Assembly (NCBI RefSeq): GCF_900114765.1
Contig: NZ_FOUD01000009.1
Coordinates: 101,363 to 165,362, forward strand
Direction: 5' to 3'
Source of the DNA: Halopseudomonas pachastrellae
GTDB taxonomy: Bacteria; Pseudomonadota; Gammaproteobacteria; Pseudomonadales; Pseudomonadaceae
Length of the DNA stretch: 64,000 nt
Each line of letters starts with the position of its first letter. Position 1 is the first letter of the stretch. Positions 43,908 through 54,382 of this stretch are shown in pieces. The notes under the pieces were generated by a model. That model did not search any database, was not told the DNA's origin, and worked only from the letters and a program-made list of their open reading frames with translations. The position numbers were made by a program, and so were the translations under genes.

Positions 43908-44187
43908 GGTCTGTTGCCATTTCGTTCACCCGCCTGCCGGAGGCCATTTTTCGGCCACGCAAGGCGGAGGGAGTGCAGTGTGGTTAGTCCACATGAGCGA
44001 CCGACAACGCAGCATGGCCGAAAAATGACCCCGGCCCTGCGGGTGGGGCAGCCGAGGTTGCGCCTGTAAAGCCGCCACTCGGCGTCGCTCGTCGCTTACG
44101 TGGAATGACCACGCTACGCTTCTTGCTCCTTGATTGGCGGCTTTACAGGCTGCAACAGGCGGGTGAACGAAACGGCACCAGACCCTA
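43905..44187. mobile_element. 283-bp multi-armed palindromic element (MITE-like)
   Basis: The ends are 32-bp inverted repeats differing at two positions (43905-43936 and 44156-44187), beginning TAGGGTCTGTTGCC. Inside are two more inverted pairs: 43942-43957 with 44015-44030 (15 of 16) and 44063-44077 with 44135-44149 (15 of 15). Each inner arm is tipped by a 5-bp hairpin with a 5-nt loop (43979-43993, GTGG-TTAGT-CCAC; 44099-44113, GTGG-AATGA-CCAC). No coding frame of note. TA at both ends would fit a TA target site, as in IS630-type transposition; no transposase is seen here. It fills most of the 392-bp gap between ubiI and the iron-transport gene. Confidence 0.85.
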
Positions 44188-44247
44188 AGGCCCCTAGCCT
44201 TTGGCAACATCTGGCGACGTAATGAGGCGCAACGCCGCATTGCCAGT

Positions 44248-44266
44248 TAAAACAGGAATTATTATC
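44248..44266. promoter_or_regulatory. Fur-box-like site before the iron-binding protein gene
   Basis: The 19 bases match the Fur consensus GATAATGATAATCATTATC at 12 positions by hand count, with AATTATTATC at the 3' side. It lies 33 bp before the start codon and fits an iron-repressed promoter. Confidence 0.4.
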
Positions 44267-44299
44267 ATCCGCCATCCACACGCAACGGAGCGACCTTTC

Positions 44300-45301
44300 A
44301 TGTCTGTGATCCGCAAGCTCGCCGCCCTCGGGCTGGCCGTCAGCACTCTGGGTGGCGTCGCCCAGGCCGAAGAACTGGTAGTGTACTCGGCCCGTCAGGA
44401 CCACCTGATCAAGCCGGTATTCGATCTCTATACCGAGAAGACCGGTACCACCTTCAAATACATCACCGACAGTGAAGCGCCGCTGCTGGCTCGCCTGAAG
44501 GCCGAAGGTGCCAATACCCCGGCTGACCTGCTGATCACCGTGGACGCCGGTAACCTGTGGCAGGCCGAGCAGCAGGGCGTTCTGCGCGCGGTCGACTCCG
44601 AGACCATCAGCGCCAACATCCCGGCCAAGTACCGCTCCGCCGAGGGTCAGTGGACCGGCCTGTCGCTGCGTGCACGGACCATCGCCTACTCCACCGAACG
44701 GGTCGATCCGGCCGAGCTGAGCACCTACGAGGCGCTGGCGGATGAAGCCTGGGCTGGCCGTCTGTGTCTGCGTACCTCGCGCAAGGTGTACAACCAGTCG
44801 CTGACCGCGACCATGATGGAAAGCATCGGCGTTGAGCGCACCACCGAGGTCCTGCAGGGCTGGGTCAACAACCTGGCGACGCCGGCCTTTGGTGATGACA
44901 CCGCGCTGCTCAATGCTATTGCTGCCGGCCAGTGTGACGTTGGGATCGTCAACAGCTACTACTTCGGTCGTCTGGAAAAGGCTGACCCGTCCTTCCCGGT
45001 CAAGCTGTTCTGGCCGAACCAGGAAGACCGTGGTGTGCACGTCAATATCTCCGGTGCCGGTGTCACTGCTCACGCCAAGCACGCGGATGAGGCTGTTGCC
45101 TTCCTCGAGTGGCTGACCACCGAAGAAGCGCAGCGTGTGTTCGCCGACGTTAACCAGGAATTCCCAGCCAACGAGTCGGTCGCCCCGTCTGAAGAAGTGG
45201 CCTCCTGGGGTGACTTCAAGCGTGACGACGTCAATGTCGAAGTGGCTGGTCGCCGTCAGGCAGAAGCCATCATGCTGATGGATCGTGTCGGCTGGCACTG
45301 A
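44300..45301 (+). CDS. Ferric-iron ABC transporter substrate-binding protein (FbpA-like)
   Basis: A 333-residue periplasmic binding protein with a signal peptide (residues 1-23, cleavage after VAQA) and mature start [18 protein letters not shown]. The twin tyrosines in [14 protein letters not shown] are the expected Fe(III) ligands, and the fold is that of FbpA/FutA/HitA. It captures ferric iron for an inner-membrane importer. It precedes the permease gene; a terminator-like hairpin between them may reduce permease levels, common for binding proteins needed in excess. Confidence 0.9.
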   Translation: MSVIRKLAALGLAVSTLGGVAQAEELVVYSARQDHLIKPVFDLYTEKTGTTFKYITDSEAPLLARLKAEGANTPADLLITVDAGNLWQAEQQGVLRAVDSETISANIPAKYRSAEGQWTGLSLRARTIAYSTERVDPAELSTYEALADEAWAGRLCLRTSRKVYNQSLTATMMESIGVERTTEVLQGWVNNLATPAFGDDTALLNAIAAGQCDVGIVNSYYFGRLEKADPSFPVKLFWPNQEDRGVHVNISGAGVTAHAKHADEAVAFLEWLTTEEAQRVFADVNQEFPANESVAPSEEVASWGDFKRDDVNVEVAGRRQAEAIMLMDRVGWH

Positions 45302-45329
45302 TCCTGCGCGGTTTTGCCGATATACTGCA

Positions 45330-45359
45330 CGCCCAGCTCTGCTGGGCGTTGTTGTTTTT
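45330..45359 (+). terminator. Attenuating terminator between binding protein and permease
   Basis: CGCCCAGC and GCTGGGCG form an 8-bp stem with a 3-nt TCT loop, followed by a T-rich tract (TTGTTGTTTTT), 29 bp after the binding-protein stop and 21 bp before the permease start. Confidence 0.8.
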
Positions 45360-45380
45360 CTGACTTGTGCAGGAGTTCCG

Positions 45381-47024
45381 GTGCCGTCTTCTTCCGTTGT
45401 TTCCAAGCCCCAGTGGCGCGTTGTTGCCTACGCCGGCGCCGTGCTGGTGTTGCTGCCGCTGCTGGTGTTGGCGCTGAGCTGGAACTCGCTGGACGGCACC
45501 ATCTGGAATCATCTGCTGGAAACCCAGATGGCGCGCCTGCTGGGCAATACGCTGGTGCTGGCCGTTGGCGTGATCGTCGGGGTAGTGCTGCTGGGTGTCA
45601 GTCTGGCCTGGCTGACCAGTCTGTGTAACTTCCCTGGCCGGCGCTGGCTGGACTGGGCCTTGATGCTGCCCTTTGCGGTGCCAGCCTATGTGCTGGCCTT
45701 TGTCATGATCGGCATTCTGGACTTTGCCGGGCCGCTGCAAACCACCTTGCGCGGCTGGCTGGGCAACGACTTTCGCATGGTCTCGATCCGTTCCACCGGC
45801 GGTGTGATTTTTGTGCTGGTGCTGGTGTTCTATCCCTACGTCTACATGCTCGCTCGGGGCGCCTTTCTGGCGCAGGGGCGCGGCTTGATGGAAGCGGCGC
45901 GGATTTTAGGCCACAGCCCCTGGCAGGCCTTTTGGCGGGTGGCCTTGCCGATGGCGCGGCCGGCGATCGGCGCCGGCGCGGCGCTGGCCGTGATGGAAAC
46001 CCTGGCTGATTTTGGCGCGGTGTCGGTGTTCAACTACGACACCTTTACCACTGCGATCTATAAAACCTGGTACGGCTTCTACAGCCTGCAGACGGCAACC
46101 CAGCTGGCCAGCCTGCTGCTGCTGTTTGTGCTGCTGGCGCTGTATGCCGAGCGGCGAGCGCAGGGCAGCAAGCGTTTTCCGGGTAGCGACAAGCCGCGTC
46201 AGGGGCCGCTGTTTCAGCTGCGCGGCGTGCGCGCCTGGCTCGCCACGGGGTATTGCCTGCTGATACTGGCGGTCGCGTTTGTGATTCCGCTTGTTCAGCT
46301 GTTTTACTGGTTGTTCACCAGCGGCAGTGACTTTGACGAGCGCTACTGGTCGCTGATCCGCAATACCCTGACCCTTGGCGGCATCGCCGCTGTAACCACG
46401 GTGGTGGTGGCGATGCTGCTGGTGCTGGCCCGGCGTCTGCAGCCCATGCGCCGGGTGCGTTCGGCGGTAGCGCTGGCCAACCTGGGTTATGCCTTGCCCG
46501 GCTCGGTACTGGCGGTGGGCATCATGTTTGCGTTCAGCGTGGCGGATAACCAGCTGGTGGTGCCGCTGCAGGCCTGGCTGGGCGTCGATTCGCCGGCCCC
46601 GCTGTTGCTGGGTAGCCTGTTTGCCCTGTTGCTGGCCTATCTGATTCGCTTTATGGCGGTGGCCAGCGGGCCGCTGGATACCGCGCTGGCGCGTATCCGG
46701 CCGGCGCTGCCTGAGGCGGCGCACAGCCTTGGGCACACCGGTGCCAGTGTCTTCTGGCGCGTCTATTTGCCGCTGCTGATGCCGGGGCTGCTGAGCGCCG
46801 GACTGCTGGTGTTTGTTGACGTGCTGAAGGAAATGCCGGCGACCCTGCTGATGCGGCCCTTTGGCTGGGACACCCTGGCCGTGCGTATCCACAGCCTGAC
46901 CGCTGAAGGCAACTGGCCCGAGGCGGCGCTGCCGGCCATTACCCTGGTTGCAACCGGCCTGCTGCCGGTGATTGTGTTGATCCGCCGTTCGGCCCAGCCG
47001 GTCAGTCGGCGCCGGACGCACTGA
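45381..47024 (+). CDS. Ferric-iron ABC transporter permease (FbpB-like)
   Basis: A 547-residue protein with about 12 TM segments, made of two homologous permease halves. Each carries an EAA loop for contact with the ATPase: MEAARILGHSPWQAFWRVAL and LPEAAHSLGHTGASVFWRVY. This is the fused FbpB/HitB type that works as a single chain. The GTG start has AGGAG 6 nt upstream. No ATP-binding subunit gene follows; the next gene is gcvT, so energy must come from an ATPase encoded elsewhere. Confidence 0.92.
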   Translation: MPSSSVVSKPQWRVVAYAGAVLVLLPLLVLALSWNSLDGTIWNHLLETQMARLLGNTLVLAVGVIVGVVLLGVSLAWLTSLCNFPGRRWLDWALMLPFAVPAYVLAFVMIGILDFAGPLQTTLRGWLGNDFRMVSIRSTGGVIFVLVLVFYPYVYMLARGAFLAQGRGLMEAARILGHSPWQAFWRVALPMARPAIGAGAALAVMETLADFGAVSVFNYDTFTTAIYKTWYGFYSLQTATQLASLLLLFVLLALYAERRAQGSKRFPGSDKPRQGPLFQLRGVRAWLATGYCLLILAVAFVIPLVQLFYWLFTSGSDFDERYWSLIRNTLTLGGIAAVTTVVVAMLLVLARRLQPMRRVRSAVALANLGYALPGSVLAVGIMFAFSVADNQLVVPLQAWLGVDSPAPLLLGSLFALLLAYLIRFMAVASGPLDTALARIRPALPEAAHSLGHTGASVFWRVYLPLLMPGLLSAGLLVFVDVLKEMPATLLMRPFGWDTLAVRIHSLTAEGNWPEAALPAITLVATGLLPVIVLIRRSAQPVSRRRTH

Positions 47025-47099
47025 TCGGCGGGCTGCACAGCGACCGGGTTTGCGGCTACAATTCGCCCTTTGCAACCCCCCGAACCGAAGGATGGCGCA

Positions 47100-48185
47100 A
47101 TGGCACTGCGGACTCCCCTGTACGACCAGCACCTGGCTGCTGGCGCCAAGATGGTCGATTTTGGCGGCTGGGATATGCCAATCAACTATGGCTCCCAGCT
47201 GGAAGAACACCATCAGGTACGTCGCGCCGTCGGCATGTTTGATGTGTCGCACATGACCGTGGTCGATGTGAATGGCAGCGAAGCGCAGGCCTACCTGCAG
47301 TATTTGCTGGCCAACGACGTGGCGCGTCTGAAAACGCCGGGCAAGGCGCTGTACAGCGGCATGCTGAACGAGCAGGGTGGCGTTATCGACGACCTGATTG
47401 TCTACCTGGCCGGTGATGGCTACCGCGTGGTAGTCAATGCCGCGACCCGCGAAAAAGACCTGGCCTGGATGAGCAAACAGGCCGACACCTTTGCCGTGAA
47501 CCTGACCGAGCGCAGTGAGCTGGCGATGATCGCGGTGCAGGGCCCGCAGGCGCTGGAACTGGTCAAATCCGTTGTCAGCGATGATCGCGCCGCACTGATC
47601 AGCGACCTCAAGCCCTTCCAGGGTTTGCCGTCTGGCGACTGGTTTATCGGTCGTACCGGTTACACCGGTGAGGACGGTCTGGAGATCATGCTGCCGGCTG
47701 AGCAATCCGCCGATTTCTGGCAGGCGCTGCTGGGCGCGGGCTGCAAACCTTGCGGTCTGGGTGCGCGTGACACCCTGCGTCTGGAAGCCGGCATGAATCT
47801 GTACGGCTCCGACATGGACGAAAGCATTTCTCCGCTGGCGGCCAACATGGCCTGGACCATCGCCTGGGAGCCGGCCGAGCGCGACTTTATCGGTCGTCAG
47901 GCGCTGGAAGCCCAGAAAGCCGCCGGCGATCAGCCCAAGCTGGTGGGCCTGGTGCTGGAAGAGCGCGCCGTGCTGCGCGGCCACCAGAAAGTCATCGTCG
48001 ACGGCGTCGGCGAAGGCGAAATCACCAGCGGTACCTTCTCCCCGACTCTGGGTTACTCCATCGCACTGGCCCGTGTGCCCCGTGCGACCGGCAGCAGCGC
48101 CAAGGTCGAGATTCGCGGCAAGCTGCTGGACGTACGCGTGGTCAAGCCCAGCTTCGTGCGTAACGGCCAGTCGGTCATCGAATAA
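47100..48185 (+). CDS. gcvT: Glycine cleavage system T protein
   Basis: A 361-residue aminomethyltransferase that moves the methylene group from the lipoyl arm to [49 protein letters not shown] and [18 protein letters not shown] are family signatures; Asp in RDTLRLE binds folate. AAGGATG precedes the ATG. It begins the gcvT-gcvH-gcvP run. Confidence 0.96.
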   Translation: MALRTPLYDQHLAAGAKMVDFGGWDMPINYGSQLEEHHQVRRAVGMFDVSHMTVVDVNGSEAQAYLQYLLANDVARLKTPGKALYSGMLNEQGGVIDDLIVYLAGDGYRVVVNAATREKDLAWMSKQADTFAVNLTERSELAMIAVQGPQALELVKSVVSDDRAALISDLKPFQGLPSGDWFIGRTGYTGEDGLEIMLPAEQSADFWQALLGAGCKPCGLGARDTLRLEAGMNLYGSDMDESISPLAANMAWTIAWEPAERDFIGRQALEAQKAAGDQPKLVGLVLEERAVLRGHQKVIVDGVGEGEITSGTFSPTLGYSIALARVPRATGSSAKVEIRGKLLDVRVVKPSFVRNGQSVIE

Positions 48186-48214
48186 GCATTGATTCAACTC
48201 CCGAGGATATTTCC

Positions 48215-48595
48215 ATGAGCAACATTCCCGCCGAACTGCGTTATGCCTCCAGCCACGAGTGGACCCGTCTGGAAGCCGATGGCACCGTGACTGTTGGTAT
48301 CACCGATCACGCGCAGGACCTGCTGGGCGACGTCGTGTTTGTCGAGTGCCCCGAGGTAGGTCGTGAAGTCGCTGCCGGTGAAGAGTGCGCAGTCGTTGAG
48401 TCGGTCAAGGCCGCCTCCGACATCTACGCGCCGATCAGCGGCGAGATCATTGCCGTCAACGACGCACTGGCTGACTCCCCCGAGCTGGTCAACAGCGCAC
48501 CGTACGGTGAGGCCTGGTTCTTCAAGATCAAGCCGAGTGACGCTGCCGAACTGGACAAGCTGATGGACGCCGCAGCCTACGGCGCCTCCATCTGA
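48215..48595 (+). CDS. gcvH: Glycine cleavage system H protein
   Basis: A 126-residue lipoyl carrier, the usual size. The lipoylated lysine is in [37 protein letters not shown] is the conserved first half. It is 29 bp after gcvT and carries the aminomethyl intermediate between P, T and L proteins. Confidence 0.97.
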   Translation: MSNIPAELRYASSHEWTRLEADGTVTVGITDHAQDLLGDVVFVECPEVGREVAAGEECAVVESVKAASDIYAPISGEIIAVNDALADSPELVNSAPYGEAWFFKIKPSDAAELDKLMDAAAYGASI

Positions 48596-48617
48596 CCGGT
48601 TTTTTTGCTGTAGTGCT

Positions 48618-48646
48618 GAAGCCCTGATTCGCGTCGGGGCTTTTTG
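48618..48646 (+). terminator. Terminator-like hairpin between gcvH and gcvP
   Basis: AAGCCC and GGGCTT pair around a 12-nt loop and are followed by TTTT. It lies 23 bp after the gcvH stop; read-through into gcvP is likely partial. Confidence 0.65.
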
Positions 48647-48673
48647 CTTTCACACTTTGCACAGGTACACCCC

Positions 48674-51559
48674 ATGAGCCACACCCCGAGCCTCGTCGAG
48701 CTGGAACAGACCGACGCCTTCATTCGTCGTCACATCGGCCCGGACGCCGCAGAGCAGCAAGCCATGCTGTCGACCCTGGGCGCCTCCTCGCTGGAAGCGC
48801 TGGTTGCCGAGACCGTGCCGCAGAGCATTCTGCGCACTGATCTGCTGGCGCTGGACGGCCCGCGCAGCGAGGCCGAGGTGCTGGACTATCTGAAGCAGGT
48901 TGCCAGCCGCAACCAGATCTTCACCTCCTGCATCGGCATGGGTTACCACGGCGCGTTGACGCCGACCGTGATCCTGCGCAACGTGCTGGAAAACCCGGGC
49001 TGGTACACCGCCTACACCCCGTATCAGCCGGAGATTGCCCAGGGTCGCCTGGAGTCGCTGCTGAACTTCCAGCAATTGACCATCGACCTGACCGGCATGG
49101 AGCTGGCCAGCGCTTCGCTGCTGGACGAAGCCACCGCTGCGGCCGAAGCGATGGCGCTGGCCAAGCGGGTTGCCAAGAGTAAGAGCAACCTGTTCTTTGT
49201 TGATCAGGATTGCCATCCGCAGACCATCTCCGTGGTGCTGACCCGCGCCGAGGCCTTCGGCTTCGACGTGGTGGTCGACGACGTCAGCACGCTGGGCGAC
49301 TACGAGGTGTTCGGGGCGCTGTTCCAGTACCCGACAACCTGGGGTGAGATCCGCGACCTCAAGCCGCTGATCGAACAGGTTCAGGCGCAGAAAGGTCTGG
49401 CCTGCGTGGGCGCCGACCTGCTCGGCCTGACCCTGCTGACCCCGCCGGGTGAGCTGGGCGCCGACGTGGTCTTCGGCTCGGCGCAGCGCTTTGGCGTGCC
49501 GATGGGCTACGGCGGACCGCACGCGGCGTTCTTTGCCACCCGCGACGCGTACAAGCGTGCGATGCCGGGTCGCATCATCGGTGTGTCTGTCGATACCCGT
49601 GGCAACCGCGCCCTGCGTATGGCGCTGCAGACCCGTGAGCAGCACATTCGCCGCGAGAAGGCCAACTCGAACATCTGTACCGCACAGGTGCTGCTGGCCA
49701 ATATCGCCAGCTTCTACGCGGTCTACCACGGCCCGCAGGGTCTCAAGCAGATCGCCGAGCGGGTGCAGCGCTTTACCGCGATTCTGGCTGAAGGCCTGAG
49801 TGCGCAGGGCATCGAGCGTCGCAACGCGACCTTCTTCGACACCCTGACCCTGAAGGTGCCGGGCAAGGCCCGCGAGATTCTGGAACGCGCCCGCGCCGCC
49901 CGTATCAACCTGCGCGTGATCGATGCCGATCACCTGGGCGTCAGCCTGGATGAAACCACCACCCGCGCTACCATCGACCAACTGCTGGCTGCCTTCGCCG
50001 GTGCCGCGCACGGTCAGGATATTGCCGCGCTGGACGCCAAGGTCAGCGCCACCGAGATGGGCATTCCGGCGGCTCTGCGTCGCACGTCCGCCTATCTGAC
50101 TCACCCGGTGTTCAACAGCTACCACTCGGAAACCGAGATGCTGCGCTACATCAAGTCGCTGGAGAACAAGGATCTGGCGCTGAACCACGCGATGATCCCG
50201 CTCGGCTCGTGCACCATGAAGCTGAACGCCACCACCGAGATGATCCCGATCACCTGGCCGGAATTTGGTCAGCTGCACCCGTTTGCGCCGCTGGCGCAGG
50301 CCGAGGGCTACAAGCAGATGATCGACGAGCTGGAAGCCATGCTGCGCACCATCACCGGCTTCGATGCCATCTGCATGCAGCCGAACTCCGGCGCGCAGGG
50401 TGAGTACGCCGGTCTGCTGGCGATCCGCAAGTTCCACGAAAGCAACGACGAGGCGCACCGCAACGTCTGTCTGATTCCGACCTCGGCCCACGGCACCAAC
50501 CCGGCCTCGGCGATGATGGCAAGCATGCGCGTGGTGCTGGTCAACTGCGACGAGCAGGGCAACGTGGATGTGGCGGACCTGCGCCAGAAGGCGGCCGACA
50601 ACGCCGACAACCTGTCTTGCCTGATGATCACCTACCCGTCGACCCACGGTGTGTACGAGGAAGGTATCCGCGAGATTTGCGAGATCATCCACCAGCACGG
50701 TGGTCAGGTGTACATGGATGGCGCCAACCTGAACGCGCAGGTGGGTTTGACCCGTCCGGCCGACATCGGCGCCGACGTGTCGCACATGAACCTGCACAAG
50801 ACCTTCTGCATTCCGCACGGCGGCGGTGGCCCGGGCATGGGCCCGATCGGCGTCAAGGCGCACCTGGCGCCCTTCGTAGCCAACCACCCGGTAGTTCCGC
50901 TGGATGGCCCGAACCCGGAAAACGGTGCGGTCAGCGCGGCGCCCTGGGGCAGTGCGAGCATTCTGCCGATCAGTTGGACCTACATCGCGCTGATGGGCGC
51001 CATCGGTCTGCGTCAGGCCACCTCGGTTGCGATCCTCAACGCCAACTACCTGGCCAAGCGTCTGGGCGATGCCTACCCGGTGCTGTACAGCGGCCGTAAC
51101 GGTCGGGTGGCGCACGAGTGCATCATCGACATCCGTCCGCTCAAGGCGGCCTCGGGTATCAGTGAAGAAGACGTCGCCAAGCGCCTGATGGACTTTGGTT
51201 TCCACGCACCGACCATGTCCTTCCCGGTGGCCGGCACTCTGATGATCGAGCCGACCGAGAGTGAGTCCAAGGCCGAGCTGGATCGCTTTATCGACGCGAT
51301 GCTGACCATTCGCGCCGAGATCCGTAAGGTTGAGCAGGGCGAGTGGACGGCAGAGGACAACCCGCTGCACAACGCGCCGCACACCTTGGCCGACATCACC
51401 GGTGACTGGCAGCGTGCCTACAGCCGTGAAGAAGCGGTGTTCCCGCAGCCCTGGGTCGCGGCCAACAAGTTCTGGCCGAGCGTGAACCGTATCGACAACG
51501 TGTACGGTGACCGCAACCTGTTCTGCGCCTGCCCGCCGATCGAGGCCTACGAAGGCTAA
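48674..51559 (+). CDS. gcvP: Glycine cleavage system P protein (glycine decarboxylase)
   Basis: A 961-residue PLP enzyme, the single-chain form with two homologous halves. It decarboxylates glycine and passes the methylamine to Gcv[21 protein letters not shown] opens the protein; [15 protein letters not shown] and the PLP lysine in [19 protein letters not shown] are present. The ATG at 48674 is chosen from family N-termini ([12 protein letters not shown]). Confidence 0.96.
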   Translation: MSHTPSLVELEQTDAFIRRHIGPDAAEQQAMLSTLGASSLEALVAETVPQSILRTDLLALDGPRSEAEVLDYLKQVASRNQIFTSCIGMGYHGALTPTVILRNVLENPGWYTAYTPYQPEIAQGRLESLLNFQQLTIDLTGMELASASLLDEATAAAEAMALAKRVAKSKSNLFFVDQDCHPQTISVVLTRAEAFGFDVVVDDVSTLGDYEVFGALFQYPTTWGEIRDLKPLIEQVQAQKGLACVGADLLGLTLLTPPGELGADVVFGSAQRFGVPMGYGGPHAAFFATRDAYKRAMPGRIIGVSVDTRGNRALRMALQTREQHIRREKANSNICTAQVLLANIASFYAVYHGPQGLKQIAERVQRFTAILAEGLSAQGIERRNATFFDTLTLKVPGKAREILERARAARINLRVIDADHLGVSLDETTTRATIDQLLAAFAGAAHGQDIAALDAKVSATEMGIPAALRRTSAYLTHPVFNSYHSETEMLRYIKSLENKDLALNHAMIPLGSCTMKLNATTEMIPITWPEFGQLHPFAPLAQAEGYKQMIDELEAMLRTITGFDAICMQPNSGAQGEYAGLLAIRKFHESNDEAHRNVCLIPTSAHGTNPASAMMASMRVVLVNCDEQGNVDVADLRQKAADNADNLSCLMITYPSTHGVYEEGIREICEIIHQHGGQVYMDGANLNAQVGLTRPADIGADVSHMNLHKTFCIPHGGGGPGMGPIGVKAHLAPFVANHPVVPLDGPNPENGAVSAAPWGSASILPISWTYIALMGAIGLRQATSVAILNANYLAKRLGDAYPVLYSGRNGRVAHECIIDIRPLKAASGISEEDVAKRLMDFGFHAPTMSFPVAGTLMIEPTESESKAELDRFIDAMLTIRAEIRKVEQGEWTAEDNPLHNAPHTLADITGDWQRAYSREEAVFPQPWVAANKFWPSVNRIDNVYGDRNLFCACPPIEAYEG

Positions 51560-51570
51560 GATCGACCCAG

Positions 51571-53034
51571 TCAGGAGAGAGAGGCAGCGTCCTCTCTCTC
51601 CTGGTGGTTTCTGTTCAGCATCATCTCCACTTCCACGCCGCCTTCCGCGCGGTTATACAGGCTCACCCGGCCGCGGTGCAGTCTGGCGATTTCCCTGACA
51701 AAACTCAGCCCCAGCCCGGTGCTCTTGCGCTGGCCGTCTGGCCGCGGCAGGGAATAGAAGCGTTCAAACACCCGTCCCAATGCATAGTCCGGCACCGCCG
51801 GCCCGTGGTTGCGCACGCGCAGACTCAGGGTCGAGCCGCTGCCGGTAATCTGCAGCGCAACGGCACCATCGGGCAGGCTGAACTCGATGGCGTTGTCGAG
51901 CAGATTGCTGATCGCCTGCTCCAGCAGGAAGCGATCCCCCGCCAGTGAGCAGTCAGCGTCACATTCCAGTGTGAGCGTCAGGCCCTTGCGTTCTGCCAGC
52001 GGGCGCTTGGCCTCCAGCTCGATGGCGGCAATCTCTGCTAGATCAACTCGCTCGGTTTGCTCCAGTTGCTGGCGCTTTTCGACCCCCGCCAGTGACAACA
52101 GACGATCCACCAGCCGCTGCAGACGCAGCGACTCGCCGTCGATATTGGCCAGAAAACGCGCGCGCATGGGCTCGGGGACGTCGGCTTCCTGCAGCAGTTC
52201 GGCCGCGCCGCGGATCGCCGACAGCGGCGACTTCATCTCGTGGGTCAGGGTATGCACGTACTGCTCGACGTAGGCCTTGCCGTCAATCTCGCGGCGCATC
52301 GCCTCGGTGGCAGCGGCCAGCCGTGCCAGCTCCTTGTCGGCCAATTGCGGCGGGCTGACCCGCTCGCCGTGGCGCACCCGCTCGACGTAATCCACCAGCC
52401 GTCTGACCGAACGATTCAGCCAGAAGGCCATGCCGGCACCGAGCAGCAGAGCGCCGAACAGAATGACGCCGCCGCGCTGCCAAAAGTAGCCGTGCGCCAG
52501 GGTGATAAACGGATGCAGGCTGGCGTTGGGTTTGGCGAGCGTCAGCACGCCGGCGAGTTGATCGCCCTGATACACCGGTGCGGCGATGTACATCAGGCTG
52601 CTGGTGTCGTCATCGGGGTCGATGCGCGTGGTGCGCGCGCCGTATTCGCCGCGCAGGGTCAGGGCAACATCGCGCCAGCGCGAGTAGTCGGCGCCGATCT
52701 GGCTTGGGTCGGTGTGGTAGAGCACGGTGCCGTTTAGGTCGGTCAGGTAGATCACCAGTTCGGTGCCGGTCTTGTGGCGTGACCAGATTTGCGCGTCCAA
52801 CTGGCGGGCCAGGTAGCGATTGATGGCGGTGGCGAAGGCGCTGTCTGGCGCAAAGCCCTGTTGCCAGTGCTGCTCGGCGATCTCGGCCAGCAGGTTGGCG
52901 CTGTCGACCATGACCTCCTCGCTGGCCTGGCGCACCGACGAGGGCACCTGATTGAGGATGCTGTTGAGAAACAGCACGGTGGCCAGCCCGGCGATGACGA
53001 ACCACCCGAGCAGCAGCCGGGTGCTCAGGCTCAT
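51571..53034 (-). CDS. creC: Sensor histidine kinase CreC
   Basis: A 487-residue kinase with two TM segments and a periplasmic sensor: MSLSTRLLLGWFVIAGLAT, LYHTDPSQIGADYSRWRDV and LRGEYGARTTRIDPDDDTSS resemble E. coli CreC closely. The H-box is HTLTHEMKSPLSAIRGAAEL, with NLLDNAIEFSLPDG and STGLGLSFVREIARLH in the ATPase domain. CreC responds to carbon status and cell-wall stress. It overlaps creB by 4 bp and lies at the end of a vWA-sortase-creB-creC transcript; no creD gene is present. Confidence 0.92.
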   Translation of the reverse strand: MSLSTRLLLGWFVIAGLATVLFLNSILNQVPSSVRQASEEVMVDSANLLAEIAEQHWQQGFAPDSAFATAINRYLARQLDAQIWSRHKTGTELVIYLTDLNGTVLYHTDPSQIGADYSRWRDVALTLRGEYGARTTRIDPDDDTSSLMYIAAPVYQGDQLAGVLTLAKPNASLHPFITLAHGYFWQRGGVILFGALLLGAGMAFWLNRSVRRLVDYVERVRHGERVSPPQLADKELARLAAATEAMRREIDGKAYVEQYVHTLTHEMKSPLSAIRGAAELLQEADVPEPMRARFLANIDGESLRLQRLVDRLLSLAGVEKRQQLEQTERVDLAEIAAIELEAKRPLAERKGLTLTLECDADCSLAGDRFLLEQAISNLLDNAIEFSLPDGAVALQITGSGSTLSLRVRNHGPAVPDYALGRVFERFYSLPRPDGQRKSTGLGLSFVREIARLHRGRVSLYNRAEGGVEVEMMLNRNHQEREDAASLS

Positions 53035-53735
53035 CCGTCTGCACCCGGCCGCTGCGGGTTGATGCTGTAGCCCAGTCCGCGGTGGGTCACGATCGGGTCG
53101 TGGCTCGGGAGGATGCGTTTGAGCTTGGTGCGGATGCCCTTGATATGGGTGTCGATTACCCGGTCGAGACTGGCGCCGGGGTCGGCCCAGACTGCCTCCA
53201 TCAGCTGATCACGACTGAGCACGTGCTCGGGGCGGCGCAGCAGGGTGCTGAGAATCAGATACTCGTAGCGAGTCAGTTCCAGCCACTGCATGTGGTAGCG
53301 AATGCGGCGGCGTTCGACGTCGTGCAGAAACAGCTCGGCCGGCTCTGGCTGCTCGCTGGACAGCGGCTCGGCTCGGGTGCGGCGCAGGATGGCGCGCACT
53401 CGGGCGGAAATTTCTCGCGGGCTGAAGGGTTTGACCACGTAGTCGTCGGCGCCGATTTCCAGCCCGACGATACGGTCGACCTCTTCCTTGCGCGCGGTCA
53501 GAAACATGATCGGCATGGCCGAGAACTGGCGGATACGGCGGCAGACTTCGAAGCCGCTTTCGTCGGGCAGGCCAACGTCGAGTACCAGCAGGTCGACCGG
53601 GTTGTCACGCAGCCACTGCATGCCGTCGCCCGCCAAGCCGCACCAGTGCACCTCGAAGCCTTCGGTGCCCAGTGCGTAGACCAGCGCATCGGCGATGGCG
53701 GGCTCGTCTTCGATAATCAGAATCCTGTCCGGCAT
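53031..53735 (-). CDS. creB: Response regulator CreB
   Basis: A 234-residue OmpR-family regulator with acidic pocket IIEDEPAIADALVYALGTEG, phospho-Asp in LLVLDVGLPDESGFE, Lys in DYVVKPFSPREISAR, and DNA-binding ALTRYEYLILSTLLRR-like and RVIDTHIKGIRTKLKRI helices, all close to E. coli CreB. In Pseudomonas, CreBC induces beta-lactamase and biofilm genes. The ATG at 53735 fits the family; the 80-bp gap to the sortase gene shows no terminator. Confidence 0.93.
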   Translation of the reverse strand: MPDRILIIEDEPAIADALVYALGTEGFEVHWCGLAGDGMQWLRDNPVDLLVLDVGLPDESGFEVCRRIRQFSAMPIMFLTARKEEVDRIVGLEIGADDYVVKPFSPREISARVRAILRRTRAEPLSSEQPEPAELFLHDVERRRIRYHMQWLELTRYEYLILSTLLRRPEHVLSRDQLMEAVWADPGASLDRVIDTHIKGIRTKLKRILPSHDPIVTHRGLGYSINPQRPGADG

Positions 53736-53815
53736 GGTTTGCTCTGTCCGTGAATCATCCGCCGATTGTCGCGGGTTCTCCGTGCTCAGCGCAATCATGC
53801 TAGGGGCCCGCGCAA

Positions 53816-54382
53816 TCACGAAGCAGGTTCCTCCAGCCAGGCGGTGACCACGTAGCGCAGCGGCCCGCCGCTGGTCAGGGCGCGGAACGGGTAGCAGGTC
53901 ACCAGCCGCAGTTCCGCGCGGTCGTATTGCAGCACCATCGGTTCATTGCGGCTGTCGACGATGCGCTGGGTCGCGACGCGGTAGCGGTACTCGCGCCCAC
54001 TGGCATCCTGCAGGGCCAGCACCTGACCGGTCTGCAACTGCTCGACGAAGGCAAAGTGGCTGTCCTGATGACCGGCCAGCAGCAGGGTGCCGGTTTGCCC
54101 CGGCGCCACGCCGTTGTCCAGCTGGCCCGGCCCGAAGGCCAGCGCCTGACCGCTGACGCTGTCGAGTACGTAGCGGGCCTCGCCGCCGGGCGTGGTCAGC
54201 TTGGCAACCGGCCAGGTGTCGGCCCAGGGCCAGGGTTTGCTCGGCGTGCCTGCCTGCAGCTGCTCGGCCCAGGCATCGGCGATCAACCATTGAGCCAGCC
54301 ACGCCTTGGCCTGTAGCCAGCTGCCTTGAGCGGCGACAGCGACGGCCCCCAGCAGCAGGGCGGCGGCAATCAGCTTACGCAT
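53816..54382 (-). CDS. Class GN sortase
   Basis: A 188-residue transpeptidase with an N-terminal membrane segment and the sortase triad visible: His105 in LLLAGHQDSHF, Cys163 in LRLVTCYPF, Arg176 in GGPLRYVVTAW. The preceding loop reads DNGVAPGQTGTL. It is of the class found in Gram-negative, mainly marine proteobacteria, where it has one dedicated substrate gene. It overlaps that gene, upstream, by 8 bp. It should cut the substrate's C-terminal sorting signal and attach the protein to an unknown acceptor. Confidence 0.93.
   Translation of the reverse strand: MRKLIAAALLLGAVAVAAQGSWLQAKAWLAQWLIADAWAEQLQAGTPSKPWPWADTWPVAKLTTPGGEARYVLDSVSGQALAFGPGQLDNGVAPGQTGTLLLAGHQDSHFAFVEQLQTGQVLALQDASGREYRYRVATQRIVDSRNEPMVLQYDRAELRLVTCYPFRALTSGGPLRYVVTAWLEEPAS

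Noticed and set aside
47025..47099. Glycine riboswitch before gcvT
   Set aside because: The gap is only 75 bp and no glycine aptamer core could be recognised.
45906..48197. A 763-residue antisense frame across the iron permease and gcvT
   Set aside because: It spans two real genes and their gap with low-complexity Gln/Arg content; not a protein-like sequence.
48650..51382. A 910-residue reading frame antisense to gcvP
   Set aside because: A shadow of codon bias in GC-rich DNA: the sense strand encodes a complete, conserved GcvP, and the antisense product resembles nothing.
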